A DNA stretch of 64,000 nt from Diplodia intermedia (Eukaryota > Ascomycota > Dothideomycetes > Botryosphaeriales > Botryosphaeriaceae), in assembly GCA_021495925.1 (NCBI GenBank), contig JAKEKT010000006.1:620001-684000 (forward strand), given 5' to 3'. The translations under genes were made by a program, and so were the position numbers. This document shows, in pieces, positions 35,825 to 47,779 of this stretch. Each line of letters opens with the position of its first letter. The first letter of the stretch is position 1. Below the pieces are notes generated by a model that worked only from the letters and a program-made list of their open reading frames with translations, did not search any database and had not been told where the DNA came from.

Positions 35825-37815
35825 ATGAGAAAGTCGCCGGCTCTTTCGTCCCTCGGGAGCCCGTCGCCGCTGAACCCGAACGCCAACGCCGGCAGCTACG
35901 TCGAGCTGGGCGACATGAAGCGAGACGAAGGCCGTGGATACCGCTCCGGCGCCGTTGGCGACGAGCCTCCAACCCCTCTCACCCCAGAGTTGCCGCCGCG
36001 TCCGCCTCCATCAGCCGGTCTTGCCGATGTCGTCAACGGCTGGTGGCTCTTCGAGCTTCTTGCCTGGGTCATCAGCGCCATCGCCATGGCCGTTCTCGTC
36101 GCCACTCTAATCCTCACCGACGGCCGCCCGCTTCCCCACTGGCCCCTGTCAATCACCCTGAACTCGTTTATTTCCATATTGGCGACTATTGTCAAAGCAG
36201 CCATGGTCGTTCCCATTGCCGAGGGCATCAGTCAGTTAAAGTGGCTGTGGTTCAAAAAGGCCGGCGTTCTCAAGGATATCCAAACCTTTGATGAGGCTAG
36301 TCGAGGAATGTGGGGGAGCCTGAAGCTGCTCTTGGGCACTAAGGGCGTGTACGTTGGAGCCCCACCGGATTTATACGACTGATGCTGACGGCACACAGCC
36401 ACCTCGCCAAGCTCGGCGCCTTTCTTACTGTCTTCAGCTTGGCGGTCGATCCGTTTATTCAACAAATCGTCTCTTACCCTATCAAGATGGTCCCGTCTGA
36501 GATCAATTCGACTATACCCATTGGGCGCACTTACAACGACTACGCTCCCGGTGGAATCATGGCCCGTGAGTCGTGTCAATGCTCGTGATGAGGGACGACA
36601 CTGACAGCTCCACAGTGAAGAATCCAACTCTCTCCATGAAAGCGGCCATCTCGACCGGGCTCTACGACACCAGTGCTGATCCTCTCGCCGACTTCGATGT
36701 CACTCCTTACTGTCCGACTGGCAACTGCACCTGGACAGAGCCTTATCAGTCCTTGGGCGTGTGCTCCAAATGCGCCAACATCACCGAGAGCCTGACGTCA
36801 AAATGTGAAGATTTCGGCGTGTTGCAACAATGCAATCACACGTTGCCAAACGACTTTGTGCTGCAGACGGGATTCCTGCCCATGGTCTACATCAACTCCA
36901 CTGGAGCTGTCGATTCCATAAACTTCAACAACACTCAGGCAACCCTTTCCACGCTGACGACGATTCGCTCTCTTCATGATGCCTCGTCAACGCATGCCTT
37001 CGGTGCTATAGCCATGGAGTGCGTTTTGTACGCGTACGTGGCCCCTCGTCCCCGCAAATCCCGCAGCAAGCTAACCCGGCCCCACCAGCTGCGTGAACGA
37101 ATACCAAGCCGTCGTCAAAGACGGCAACTTCACCGAGACCGTCGTCAATACTTACAGCAACAGTACGCAGCCAAGCACGGGGGACAACATAACAATCACG
37201 CCCGACAACACCGGCCAAGCCTTCACCATCGAGAGCTACGCGTGGAACGCCATCGAGCAGTACTTCTGGACCATGTGGGATGGCAACGTGACGGGGTCGG
37301 TGGGCGAATCGTACGCGACGTCGGACGTGCTGGACGCCATCTACCAGCTCGGCGACAACGACCACGGCGGCGAGAACACGACGATGGCGGCGCTGGCCAA
37401 GTCGATGACGCTGCTGCTGCGCACGCAGAGCAAGCAGCAGGCGAACCTGGCGAGCTCCGACTCGTTCGACCGCAGCGTGGCCGAGGGCATGGCGTGGACG
37501 ACGCAGACGTACGTGCACGTGCGCTGGATGTGGCTCATCTTCCCCGCCGTGCTCGAGGGCCTCACCCTCGTCTTCCTGCTCGGCACCATCTTCATGAGCA
37601 GCGCGAGCGGCGTCGCCGTCTGGAAGAGCTCGACCCTGGCGCTGCTGCAGATCCGCATGGTCGACGACGAGAGGCAGCAGAACCAAGGAGGCGGCGGGCC
37701 GAGAGAGTGGGCTTCCGGCAAGTTGGGCGACTTGAACAATTGGGCGAATAAATCAGAGGTGAGGCTGCATCGGAGCGAGACGGGGACCGAGTTCCATCTG
37801 CATCGGAAGGGGTGA
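35825..37815 (+). CDS. DUF3176 family membrane protein
   Basis: Four exons (35825-36348, 36399-36565, 36616-37033, 37089-37815) sum to 1,836 nt, 611 aa. A Pro-rich N-terminal tail is followed by the family opening WWLFELLAWVISAIAMA, a second helix pair around SITLNSFISILATIVKA, then GISQLKWLWF. A glycosylated, cysteine-bearing extracellular region (YCPTGNCTW, VCSKCANIT) follows. A final helix runs WLIFPAVLEGLTLVFLLG, with a cytoplasmic tail of about 80 residues. DUF3176 proteins are expanded in filamentous fungi and have no established function. The gene is intact. Confidence 0.88.
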
Positions 37816-38675
37816 GTGAGTGAGATGGAGAAAGGAGATGTACCTGCTGGATAGGACTTTTTTTTTTGGAGTGTTTTTGGACGGGCTGTATGATACCACC
37901 AACTGTAATATGTAATCGAACGCGTGTCAAAAGTTTATCTGGTCGTTTGGAGTGATTGGATCAAATCCGTAGGGGGTGTGGATAAAGTGAGTTGAGCTTT
38001 TCGGCAAGATCGGTTCTCACTTACTCGGCTGACACTGGCAGTGGGTCACTGACATGTTCGCCGGGCGCTGTGCGTACTTGATATGCTCTGACCAGTGCTT
38101 ATAGAGTATGGCTGACGTTCGTCAACAGTGCGCAAATGTTTCGTGGTGACTTTGGATTGGAAGCGCATTGAGCTGTGATTTTCTGGTGAGGTTGCGTCTA
38201 CAACAAAAAGTCCTTTCGCATTGCTTTGGTTGCTGAATGAACCACAAGCGTTGCCGCAGTGAGGCTCCAGAGCCCCGAATGGCGTTCTCTGAAAGGCAGT
38301 GAGCGTGGTCATCTTCACGAGGTGGCCGTTGACCACGTAGCCCGTCACTTGTGTGTTCCACCTGGGGTTCACCACCTGGACAAGTCCCTGTTGATTGGCT
38401 ATCACGTACCTTTTGTGTTAGGGGCACGCGGGGAGCTCAACCGTGCTTGACATTCACATACTTTCCCCGTCCTCATATCAAGGGCCTTCCACGTCCAGTC
38501 CTCCTGCATCTCCGCAACACTGTCACTTACCGACCAGCTTTTCCAAGAGCCACCGATAACCCAGGACACTCTTACCCGAATCTTGCCTTACCTTCCACCA
38601 AGGCCGGCCAACCTGCCCAGTCCCCTCGTCGACCTCAACACCGTCGTCGTAGCCATCGTCATCGTCATCGTCACC
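37816..38675. other. intergenic region with a possible gene fragment
   Basis: 860 bp between two plus-strand genes. A minus-strand stretch at about 38,100-38,540 has some coding character (frames reading TGYVVNGHLVKMTTLTAF and MQEDWTWKALDMRTGK around a possible intron) but no complete gene could be built. Confidence 0.3.
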
Positions 38676-39554
38676 ATGCCCACCATCCTCTCAACCCTCG
38701 AATCCATGCGCCAAAACATGGCCATGGCCGCCACCGCCACCGCCGCCGCCGCTCACCCAGACCATCCCGCCAAGCAACACAACCATACCCATAGCACCGG
38801 TCTCGAAACCACCTCAACCACCCTCCTCACCGCCACCGCCCTATCCCCCCTCCCGCCCGACGACGACGACAGCCCAAAGCCACCAGACCACCGAATCCTT
38901 CACCTCGGCCCGCTCGACCAAGTCCAAGTCCGCAAGTACACGCCGCGCATCTTCTGCCTGCCCATGGGCGACCAGCGGCCCGCGACGGTGCGCCTCGCCA
39001 CGGCATCCCTCCGGCTGGCCGTGCAGAAGGTGCTTTGCCGGTGGCCGTTTCTGGCGGGGCGCCTGCGGTACGTCGACGGCAACAAGAACGACAACAACAA
39101 TGTCGTCGAGGTGCGCTACGAATACCCCCCGCCCGATGCGGTGCGGGCGCGCGTTTTCCACGCGCAGATATTGCTGGGTTTCGAGATGGAGTATGGAGAG
39201 TTGGCGGCGGGGGGCGTGCCGCCGAGGATGCTGGATTGCGGCGTGTTGTGCGGGAGGGGGGAGGATGGGTTGGGTTTGGATGAGGACGATGATGGCGATG
39301 ACGATGACGACAGGGCTGTTGGTGTGGGGTTTCCGGTCTTGCGCGTCCAGGCGAACTTCGTGCCCGGCGGCTTGTTGCTGGCGGTGGCGGATGCGCATCC
39401 GGTCGTGGATGGCGTGGCGGCGGGGATGGTGGTTGAAGAGCTGGCGAGGTGCTTGAGGGGTGGCGAGGTCGCGGCCGAGTGTGAGGTGGGAGAGCGGGTT
39501 GGTGCTACCACTACTGTCGATGGTCAGAGAAACGGAGGTGAGACGAGCGGCGGG

Positions 39555-39599
<45 letters not shown>

Positions 39600-40655
39600 C
39601 AGCAGCAGCAGCGGAAGACGACGTCGAGTACCACCCTTACGATTCCCGAATTCGAACTCCCGGACCCCCTACTACTACCTACTGCCGGCGGCGGCGAGCC
39701 AACCGCCCGCATCGTGACCATCCGCGCCTCGACCCTCACCACGCTCAAAACCGCCGTCATGGCCGAGGTCCGCCGCACCCAGCCCCCCGCCGCCTTCGTG
39801 TCCACCCAAGACGTGCTCTCCGCCCTCCTCTGGACCGCCATCATCCGGGCGCGCGCACCACGCCTCCTCCCCACCTGTCCGGACGACCAGCAGCAGCAAC
39901 AGCAACAGCAAAACCAGCAACCCACCACACACTTCTGCACCGCCGTCGACGCCCGCAACAAACCCACCTCCACCCCCTCCGCCCACCCACCCACGGCGGC
40001 CATCCCCCCCACCTACCTCGGCAACGCCGTCATGTACGCCATCGCCGCCCTCCCAATCACCACCTTCACCTTCACCACCACCAACAACAACAACAACACC
40101 ACCACCAACAATAACAATAACAACAAAATCAAAACCCTCACAACAGCCGCCCTCGCCATCCGCGCCTCCATCGCCGCCGTCAACAACCCGCCATCCATCC
40201 AGCGCCGCATCGCCGCCTGGTCCTCCCTGCCCGACCCCACCCGCCTCCTCGCCGTCCTCGGCCGCAAGCTGGACCTCCCCCATTCCGGCGTCTTCGCCAC
40301 GAGCTGGGTCGCGTTCGGCGCGGATGTGGGGTGGTGCGTTCCCGGCGTCGGTGACGGCGTTCCTGGCGTCGGTGTTCCCGGTGGTGATGGCGTTCCCGGC
40401 GTTCCCGGCGGTGGCGTCGGTGACGGTGGCGTTGGTGGTGGTGGTGACGATGAAGGGGTCAAGGCGGAGTGGATTCGCAAACCGTGGTGTGTGGGCGAGG
40501 GCGCGGCGGTGGTGTTGCCGCGGAGGGGTGGGGCGAAGGGGAACGGTGGGGAAGACTGGGAGGTTTTGGTTAGGTTGGGGGAGCGGGATATGGAGGCGTT
40601 TTTGGGGGTGGTGGGGGGGCGGGGGATGGGGGTGGTGGAGAGGGTTGTGGAGTAG
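38676..40655 (+). CDS. HXXXD-type (BAHD/trichothecene-acetyltransferase-like) acyltransferase with long homopolymer inserts
   Basis: Single exon, 659 aa, longer than the usual 450-500 because of inserts. The start is the ATG at 38,676; the frame stays open upstream but without another ATG. The N-terminal half has LGPLDQVQVRKYTPRIFCLP and LCRWPFLAGRLRY, typical of fungal transferase-family proteins. The catalytic motif is HPVVDG near residue 240. DARNKPTS and, near the C-terminus, SWVAFGADVGW replace the canonical DFGWG motif. Inserts include a run of about 17 Asp from (GAC)15, Gln runs, Thr/Asn runs and a Val-Pro-Gly tandem at 40,336-40,440. It probably moves an acyl group from acyl-CoA to a hydroxylated small molecule. 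Activity is uncertain given the altered second motif. Confidence 0.78.
39555..39599. repeat. (GAC)15 microsatellite coding poly-Asp
   Basis: Fifteen uninterrupted GAC units inside the acyltransferase gene, in the frame that gives Asp. Followed directly by CAG units coding Gln. Confidence 0.95.
40336..40440. repeat. GGCGTTCCC-type coding minisatellite
   Basis: Degenerate 9-nt units code Val-Pro-Gly-like repeats directly after the AFGADVGW motif of the acyltransferase. They lie where the protein family normally has the conserved C-terminal channel loop. Confidence 0.7.
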
Positions 40656-40979
40656 GTGGGTGGGTAGGGGGGGACGATGATGATGCGGTCATTTTTGGGT
40701 GGTGTGGGGATGGGTGCGGGGCGGGGCGGGGCGGGCTGGCTTTTTTTTGGTGGTGGGTGTGGGTTGGGAGTGGCGTCGGGAGTGGTTCCTATGCCATGTG
40801 GAGTTTGGGGGTGGCGGATGGCGCTGTGCAATCGATGGGGGGTTGTGTGCGCGAGTTGCGTGGGGCTTAATGGGACTGGGGTATCGGAAGGGTGGAGAGA
40901 TGGGAGAATTCATTATCTTAACCGAACATGGTTGTCAGCGAGGGACTTGAGCCTGTTTCCACCAGTAAAGAAGGAAATG

Positions 40980-41701
40980 GCGAGAAGGTTGTGAAGTCGC
41001 TGAAGATGCCAGACACGTTGCCTCCTTCTCCTCAATGGACCAGCTCGAGCACAAGACTCATATCAGAACGTTCACTTGCCCGCGTTTGAAGAATCCGCTC
41101 AAGCCCGCACTCCTGATGAAGGTACTTTCGCTTCTTATGAGAACTCCATCCACATTTCTGCGAATGCAAGAAGACGTCTCTCACTGATGAGAAAAATCAA
41201 CCTCTTACTCTTGGTAAAGATTTCCGATACCCTGATCCCGATGGAAAGTGTGAAACACCTATGGAACAGTCTGTCAAAGGAACATCAGGCCGGTCTGGAA
41301 GGGCTGGGGACATACAACGACTACGATCGCTATTGCTTTGCACTGGTTGTTAAACTTCTCACAGGCAAAATCGAGCCTGTATTAGAGCGTGATATACCAC
41401 TATTAGACAGCAGCTTCGAGCTTTTCATACCGAGCAGCGCAATGGTATTTGCTTTCGTCCTCGGAATCAACAGCACGGCAACGAGGAGTGCTTCATCCTG
41501 CGTCAAAGACATGGAGTCATCACATTCGGGCGTATGGGCTATTTTGAGCACGATGTGCGCAACGACGCAACTGTCGGCATCAACTTGGCTACGGGTCGGG
41601 ATATCTTAATAAAGGGACCTCAAAGCGCAGTTGCAGAGATCAACGATGTCAAGATTCTTCAGCCAAAACGAACCAATGCCCCAAGATTGAAGTCATTGTA
41701 A
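40980..41701 (+). pseudogene. frameshifted gene relic, family not recognised
   Basis: Protein-like text moves between plus-strand frames. From 41,100 one frame reads PDEGTFASYENSIHIS. A frame at +2 then reads SLTDEKNQPLTLGKDFRYP and CETPMEQSVKG. The first frame resumes with TYNDYDRYCFALVVKLL, and near 41,450 the other reads HGVITFGRMGYFEHDVRND to a stop near 41,700. Switch points lack convincing splice sites, so accumulated indels fit better than introns. The EHD triplet recalls heme-thiolate peroxygenases, but nothing else supports that. Confidence 0.35.
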
Positions 41702-42186
41702 AGTCGCAACATTAATTCACGAGAGGTACCTACCGGTTTCACGTCAGTATCAGAACGTGCATGTATGCGCTTTTCCCGCGAGTAAGATTGACGCCAACCA
41801 CTGAGTCGTCGTCGATCATGCGATTAAGCAGAAGCCAAGCATTGTGGACTTCCTTGATTCGTGACTGACTCGTCTCCGTCCATAAGGCCCTCTACTAAAA
41901 TCAGGTACCCCGCGCTTTTGATTTACACTAGTACATGAGCGGCGTTATTAAGGCTAGTCATAAGAATAGAAAAGCTGCTAAGCCGCAGATCTGTCTGTGC
42001 TGGCTTTCAACGTCGAAAGAATCCTTTTAGCAGGTTGAATGCAGGTTCAAGACCTAAGATTAAGCTGTGGTAAACAAAAGAAATCAGCATCAGTGCTCAA
42101 TGGCCTGCGCAACAACAGCAACGTAAAATGCCGGTATGGTACAGCTGACAAAGGAAAAGACAACGCCGCCCGAGTATGCCAGACAT
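41702..42186. other. intergenic region, A/T-richer
   Basis: About 485 bp between the relic and the 3' end of the rhodopsin-type gene. No gene, repeat or site seen. Confidence 0.45.
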
Positions 42187-43706
42187 TTACGTTCGTGCCC
42201 GCGTCTCCAGTATGCTGTCGGTGCTCCCCCGACTCCTCACCATGCTCCTGGTCGACCGCGCCTCCCCCACGCCGTGCGCGTCGCCACTGCTCCCGCTCAA
42301 CGCCCTCCCCCGCTCCTCCTCCCCCGTCACCATCACAGACACGGACGACTTGAGACTCGCATCCCCGCCCGCCGTCGTCGTCGAAAACAACGGCAACAAC
42401 CCCTTGCTCGTCTTCCTCCCCGCCCGCCGACGATCCGCCTCGGCACGCGCATGCGCATCATCATCCGCCGCCGCCTTGTCGAACGCGAGCATGTCGGCCA
42501 TGTAGATGGCCTCGCCGTCGCCGTCGTCGACGTCCTTGCTGCGGCCGGGCTTCATGGCGCCCAGCTCGGCGCTGCTGCCGAAGTTGCTGTAGTCGTTGCG
42601 CTGGGGCGTCGCCGTCGTGTAGCTCGAGCCGTGGCCGTGGGTGGACTGCAGGTAGCGGCGGACGAACAGCTTGAGGGCGGGCGCGGACGCGCAGATGACG
42701 GCGAAGTGCGTCTCGACGAGCGTCCACGACCACACCGTCGTCGCGGCCCAGGTCGTGTCGTAGGTCGTGTAGTAGATTTCGTAGATGTAGACGATGCGCA
42801 TGATGCCGCAGAAGCACAGGCTGGGGGAGGATATCAGTTTGCGGTGCAGGACGGGGGGAGGGATGGTGTGACTGACAAGAAACCGACGGCGAATAGCGCG
42901 CCCAGTGCCCATTTCTGCTTCCGCGGCATCTGCAGCCGGCGCACGACGAGCAGCGGGAGGATGCACACGGCGGCGTCGGTGACGACGCTGATGACGGCCG
43001 AGGCGATGAAGTCGGCGCCCTCGTCGATGCACGTGTGGTCGTTGGTCGCGGCCCACGCGGGGTCCATGCGGTACCAGAAGGCGTGCATGGGGCGGCAGTC
43101 GACGAACAGCATGAGGGTGAAGACGATGCCGTACAGGATGACGAAGGCGATGAAGACGCGCACCGTCCACACCCACGACCGCGTCACGCTGCCCTCGCTC
43201 AGCCGGCGGTAGAACATGAGGATCGAGATCTTGACCAGCGACGTGATGAGCATGTAGCCCATCGATATGCCCCAGGTGACGATGCGGACCTTGACCGCCT
43301 GGTCGGCCGTGACCTCCCACGCGTGGCGGTCGACGCCATAGAGGAAGAAGCCTGGATGGGAGGGTTAGATGGAGCGGGCAGGCTGCGGCTGGGTCGCGTA
43401 CCTAGAAAGTGGCAGGCGTCGTAGCCGAGAAGGAGGGGCTGTTGGCCATCAGTGAACATGCTCCGCACGATGAGGTCCGGGGCCACATACAATTGTTGCC
43501 AGGACCAGCCAGTCGTCCAGCCCGGCGTTGCGTCTGATCTTGCAGCGCGCCCACAGTCTTGCGGCCACCACGGCCAGCGTAGCGACAAGCAGCACGGCTG
43601 CGAGGACGATGACGAAGGGATTGCGCCGTTCGCCGTACGGAAACTGGGCCCGATTGGTCGCCCACTCGAGGAGAAGAGCAGGCGGAGGGCTAAGGCCGCC
43701 ACCCAT
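42187..43706 (-). CDS. rhodopsin-domain (PTH11-like) seven-helix membrane protein
   Basis: Four exons (43706-43491, 43438-43402, 43351-42877, 42820-42187) sum to 1,362 nt, 453 aa. Exon 2 is only 37 nt and supplies part of helix 2 (PLLLGYDACHFLG). Typical fungal marks are WARCKIRRNAGLDDWLVL, YGVDRHAWEV, SLVKISILMFYRRLS, FVDCRPMHAFW with CIDEG, and DAAVCILPLLVVRRLQMPRKQKWAL. Helices number seven, followed by a cytoplasmic tail of about 150 residues rich in Ser, Asp and Arg. No CFEM domain precedes it. Relatives are thought to sense surfaces or nutrients, as PTH11 does in Magnaporthe; the ligand is unknown. Confidence 0.88.
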
Positions 43707-44652
43707 CCTCTGGTCGATGTTTCTTCCACGTGGTTGCCGGGCGGGACGGGAGCAGTGAAGGCACGCACTTGGTGTTGAAGGAGCAGGGACAGCGGCGCTT
43801 GATGAGACAAGAGCAGCAACGGAGGCAATTCCACCACCAGTAAAACCTAGTCGGCCCCCTTCGCCCCCAAAGACGCGACTCAGGTTTCATGCCAATAGTT
43901 GAACCATGGAAAAGGGCCTCTCAAGGCTGGAAGCGGACATGTTCCGCCATTGGCTGGCGGCCCGCGAAATGCAGGGAGAGGCTCGGCGCGGCTGCTGGTG
44001 GCTAGAGATGCTAGCGGCTCGCCGGGCTGGCTGAGGGCGGCTGCGTCTAGCCGGGTCGGGCCAAGGATGCGCATCCAGATCTGCCCGAAGCCTCAACGCT
44101 GCTACCTATACGAGATCGGCCAAGTATTCTTGTGCCATGCCGCCCATGCCGCTCCCGCCGCGCAGCCGAACATGCAAATCGCGTGGCTGCATTGTTCTTC
44201 TCTCGGTCCTACTGCCCCGTGGCTTGCGAGATGTCCACTAGTGTGCGGATATAACTTGGCCCGGAGCATGCTCCGCTTGAGTGTGGCTAATGCCGGGGAC
44301 CTTCTAACTTTTCTTCTTGCTCGAGTTGTATACTTCAGTATCAGGGCGTTTGGGGTTGAGGATGCGGGGGCATGACCCCGGAGGCGATCGCCGGCATCCT
44401 TGTTTCATTCCTTGTCGCCAGGCCGCCTGCCTGAGCCCATGTGACGACAGTTGACAATTCTGCTGAAACACGGCATGTCCGTTTCTGTCGGTGATATGGA
44501 TCAGGACCTCTGTAGCCCGTTCTCGATCGGTTAGGTAGGAGATGGTGGAAAGGCAAGTTCCACCGTCCCGCGTGAGAATCGAGATGCACCTCGCCGAATA
44601 CGGACTTCTCCATTGACCTAGTACTAGCCACGCTATCGCGCCACACCCACCC
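43707..44652. other. intergenic region between the rhodopsin-type and Zn2Cys6 genes
   Basis: 946 bp hold the promoter of the rhodopsin-type gene and the 3' flank of the regulator. No gene or clear operator seen. Confidence 0.5.
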
Positions 44653-46859
44653 CTAACAGCGCCCGTCGGTGAAATCCATGCCCAGGAACAACGCGCTGTT
44701 GTACGTGTCCCCGAATCCACCAACTCCACCGTCGCCGACCAGGAAGAAAGCATCGTCCACCTCCATGCCCTCAACCCCGCCGCCAGTCGCGAACCCTCCA
44801 CCCTCACCAGCATCATCCCGCTGCCCCATCATCGCATCCCTCATCATCTCCTCCATGCCCAGCGGCGGCGCAAGCTCGCCATCCCCCCCGCAGTCTTCCC
44901 CACCACCATCCAAGATGCCGCACTCGCGCAGCTGCGCCGACAGCTCCGGCAGCGCCCTCGCCGTCCATCCCACCTGCTCCATCCCGCGCATGATCTGGAC
45001 CGCCTCGAGGATCAGCTGCGTCCACTTCTCCCTTCCTTTCTGCTGATACTGTTGCTCCCACGCGCCCCCGGCCGCGTCTTTTTCTTCTGCCCCAGCACAA
45101 CAGCACGATCCATCCGCCACCGGCAGCGACGACGACGACGGGAAAACGAATGAAGCGGATGTCCCCTTTCCCCCTTTTCCTTCCACCTCCCACCCATCCT
45201 CTTGTCCTTCTTCTTCTTCCTCCTCCTCCTCCTCCAACACCATCGCCAACCGAAACACCTGCACCAGCTCCAACAAATTCGTACAGTCAAAGTTAACCAA
45301 GCTGCTCAGCGAAGACGCCGCCGCCTGCCCACCCCCACCCCCACCCCCACCACCACCACCACTCACCATCTCCCGCATAACCCCCAACCCCCTCCCCGCC
45401 GCATCCACACACACCGCCGACATCTCCTTAAACAGCCGACACCGCCTCCCCCCCTCCACGCCCCCAACATCTCCACCATCCCCATCCCTCTCTCCGTCGC
45501 GCCTTTCCACCCTCATCCCGTTCGTGCCCCGCCCACTTTCCCACCCACAATCCCGTCGTTCCCGCCGCCGTTCATATTGTTTCCCCCGCCGTCGCCGCCG
45601 ATCCCTCACCACCCCCAACGCCCGCCACAGCAAAAACGGCCGCGTCGCCAGCACGACGTCGGCCCAGTAGCGCGCGTGCAGCACGCCGACGGCGCGGCGG
45701 TGCGCCGGCGCCGTGTGCGCGAGCGCCGCCTGCGCGAGGTGCGAGGGCAGCGTCGCGTGCCAGCGCCGCAGGGAGGCGAGGAGGGTGCGGATCTGGGGGC
45801 GGTGCTGTTGCGAGTTGGTGGTCGTGGTGGTGGTGGTGGTGGTGTTGTGCAGGGTTGTGCGGATGCGGCGCGAGATGGCGCAGAGGCGGGAGAGGGAGGG
45901 GAGGAAGGAGAGGGGGGTTGTGGGGCCGGGGGTGAGGATCTGCGGGGGTGGTGAGTGGTGAGTGGGTTGGCGGCGGCGTTTTGCTGGGGTGTGGGGGAAG
46001 GGAACGTACCTGCTCCGACGGCATCTGCACCCGCCAGACGTCGTCCTGCACCTCCTCCCCCGGCCCGTCGTCGACGACGGCGCACGGGTTGCCGTACCGG
46101 TGGGCCATCTCGTAGTCCAGCACGTACAGCGTCCACCAGATGCGGCGGTTCTGCTCGCGCTCCAGCCGGCCGCGCGTCGGCGGCGCCGCCCGCTCGACGT
46201 GCAGCCCCAGCGTGTACGCCGTGCGCACGGCGGTGCCGACGTAGAGGTAGGCCGCGTTGGTGTAGCACTCGGTCTGGAGCGCGAGGGCCTGCAAAGGGAG
46301 AAGAAGAAAACGTCAGCCGGTGAACAGTAAGTAAGTACGTATATATACATACGAGCAGGCTCAGCGCCCTGACGCTGTCCACGTCGGCCTCGTCGATGAC
46401 CTGCGGCACCAACGCCTTGGCCAGCACGAGATACTCGGCCGACGACTTCTTCTTCATCATCTTCTTCGTCTTCCTCTCCGGCCCCGCGACTACTTCTTCC
46501 ACTCGATCGTCCCCCGCGCTGCCGATGGCGAAGATGGAATACAAGCAGCACAGCCACGACGCCCCCGCGAACACGCCGCCCGTCATGTACGTCTCGTGCA
46601 CGCGCTCGTGGAACTGCTCGGTCGAGAAGAGCCAGTACAGGCAGTGCACCTCGTCGAAGTAGCGCTGCACGCTCGCCGACGCGTGCTCGAGCGGCGGGAG
46701 GAAGACTTGCTGCGGTTGTTGTTGCTGGGATGAACCGCTGCAGTAGCTGTCCACGCTGCTGCCGCCGCCCCCCACGGAGCTCTCGGGCGTCGCCGGCGGC
46801 AGGCTCGTCGTGGCCAGCGGCTGGATGATGACGTCGGGCCCGCCGCCGCCGCCGCCGCC

Positions 46860-46890
<31 letters not shown>

Positions 46891-47779
46891 CTCCTGGGCC
46901 CCGGCGGGTTTGATCCGTCTGGCGACTGATCGCACCGGTCTGCGCCCTTGATCATGCGGATCGCGGCGTTGAAGCCGATCGACGAGTCGGTCCCGACGTG
47001 TCCTGTTTTTTTCCTTTTCCCTCAGCACGGTGACGGGGGGAATGAATGCTGGGGGAGGAGTGGGACTTGCTGTAGTTTCCCCGCGAGTCGATCATCAGGC
47101 ACCCCAGCCGCTCCTGCAGCGCCTGGATCTCCCGCATGCTGGGATCACTCTCCTCCTCCTCTCCTCCGTCTCCTTCCCCGTCGACGCCGTCTCCACAGCG
47201 CCCCCCGTCATCCTCCAAACCCTGGCGTCCACCACCGTCCCCGCCGTTCCTCGCCGCGCCACGATCCTCGGAACCGAAAACGTCTTCATCGTGAGCGGTG
47301 GTGGCGGTCGGCGTCGGCGTCGGAACCGGCGTCGGCCTGCCGGACTCGTCTTCCAGCCCCTCGAGCCGCTGGCACAGCGCCTTGAGCGCGGGCAGGCTGA
47401 ACTCGAGATCGGGGAGGTAGTGGCGCAGGATGGTCGTCATGCACCGGTACTCTTCTTCCGACACGTGGTAGTAGGGGCGCTTCTTGCGCCGGTTGAGGTC
47501 CGTCTTGCACGGCGCGTTGATGCTGGCGCAGTAGTGGCAGGGGCCGGGGACTGCGGTTGTGGTTGGCTGGGAGTGGGGGGTGGTTTTCATTACTGGTCGG
47601 TACCTGGATCTATGCACTGCAGGTGGCCGTGTGAGCGGAATTGAGTGTACCTCGTCGGAGCTCGTTACCTTTGTCTTGCGGCTCTTGCACCGGTCGCAGC
47701 TCACAGCTGTCCGCTTCTTTCGGACGTTCTGCCGGCTGCTCTTGGCCTTGCCGCCTGAGTCATGGTGTGGAGTCGGCAT
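44653..47779 (-). CDS. Zn2Cys6 transcription factor with a fungal-specific regulatory domain
   Basis: Six exons (47779-47669, 47616-47604, 47550-47071, 47002-46353, 46288-46010, 45939-44653) sum to 2,820 nt, 939 aa. The zinc cluster near residues 28-58 starts CDRCKSRKTK. Its third Cys comes from a 13-nt microexon (TGCATAGATCCAG), and exon 3 adds CHYCASINAPC, giving six Cys in all. Intron 3 has a GC donor (GCAAGT). The middle region has a fungal_trans domain, with AVRTAYTLGLHVER and RRIWWTLYVLDYEMAHRYGNP. Poly-Asp, Gly, Thr and Glu runs interrupt the protein. The gene is divergent from the SnoaL-like gene, with 642 bp between starts, so it is a good candidate to regulate the catabolic genes on its right. 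Confidence 0.9.
45202..45237. repeat. (CTT/CCT)n trinucleotide tract coding poly-Glu
   Basis: A pyrimidine triplet tract that reads as about ten Glu codons on the minus strand within the regulator. Confidence 0.8.

Noticed and set aside
38583..38675. Upstream extension of the acyltransferase frame
   Set aside because: The extension has no ATG, only a TTG. The ATG at 38,676 is the first usable start.
41076..41609. 177-codon ORF as an intact gene
   Set aside because: It starts at TTG and the better protein text switches to another frame part-way, so a relic fits better.
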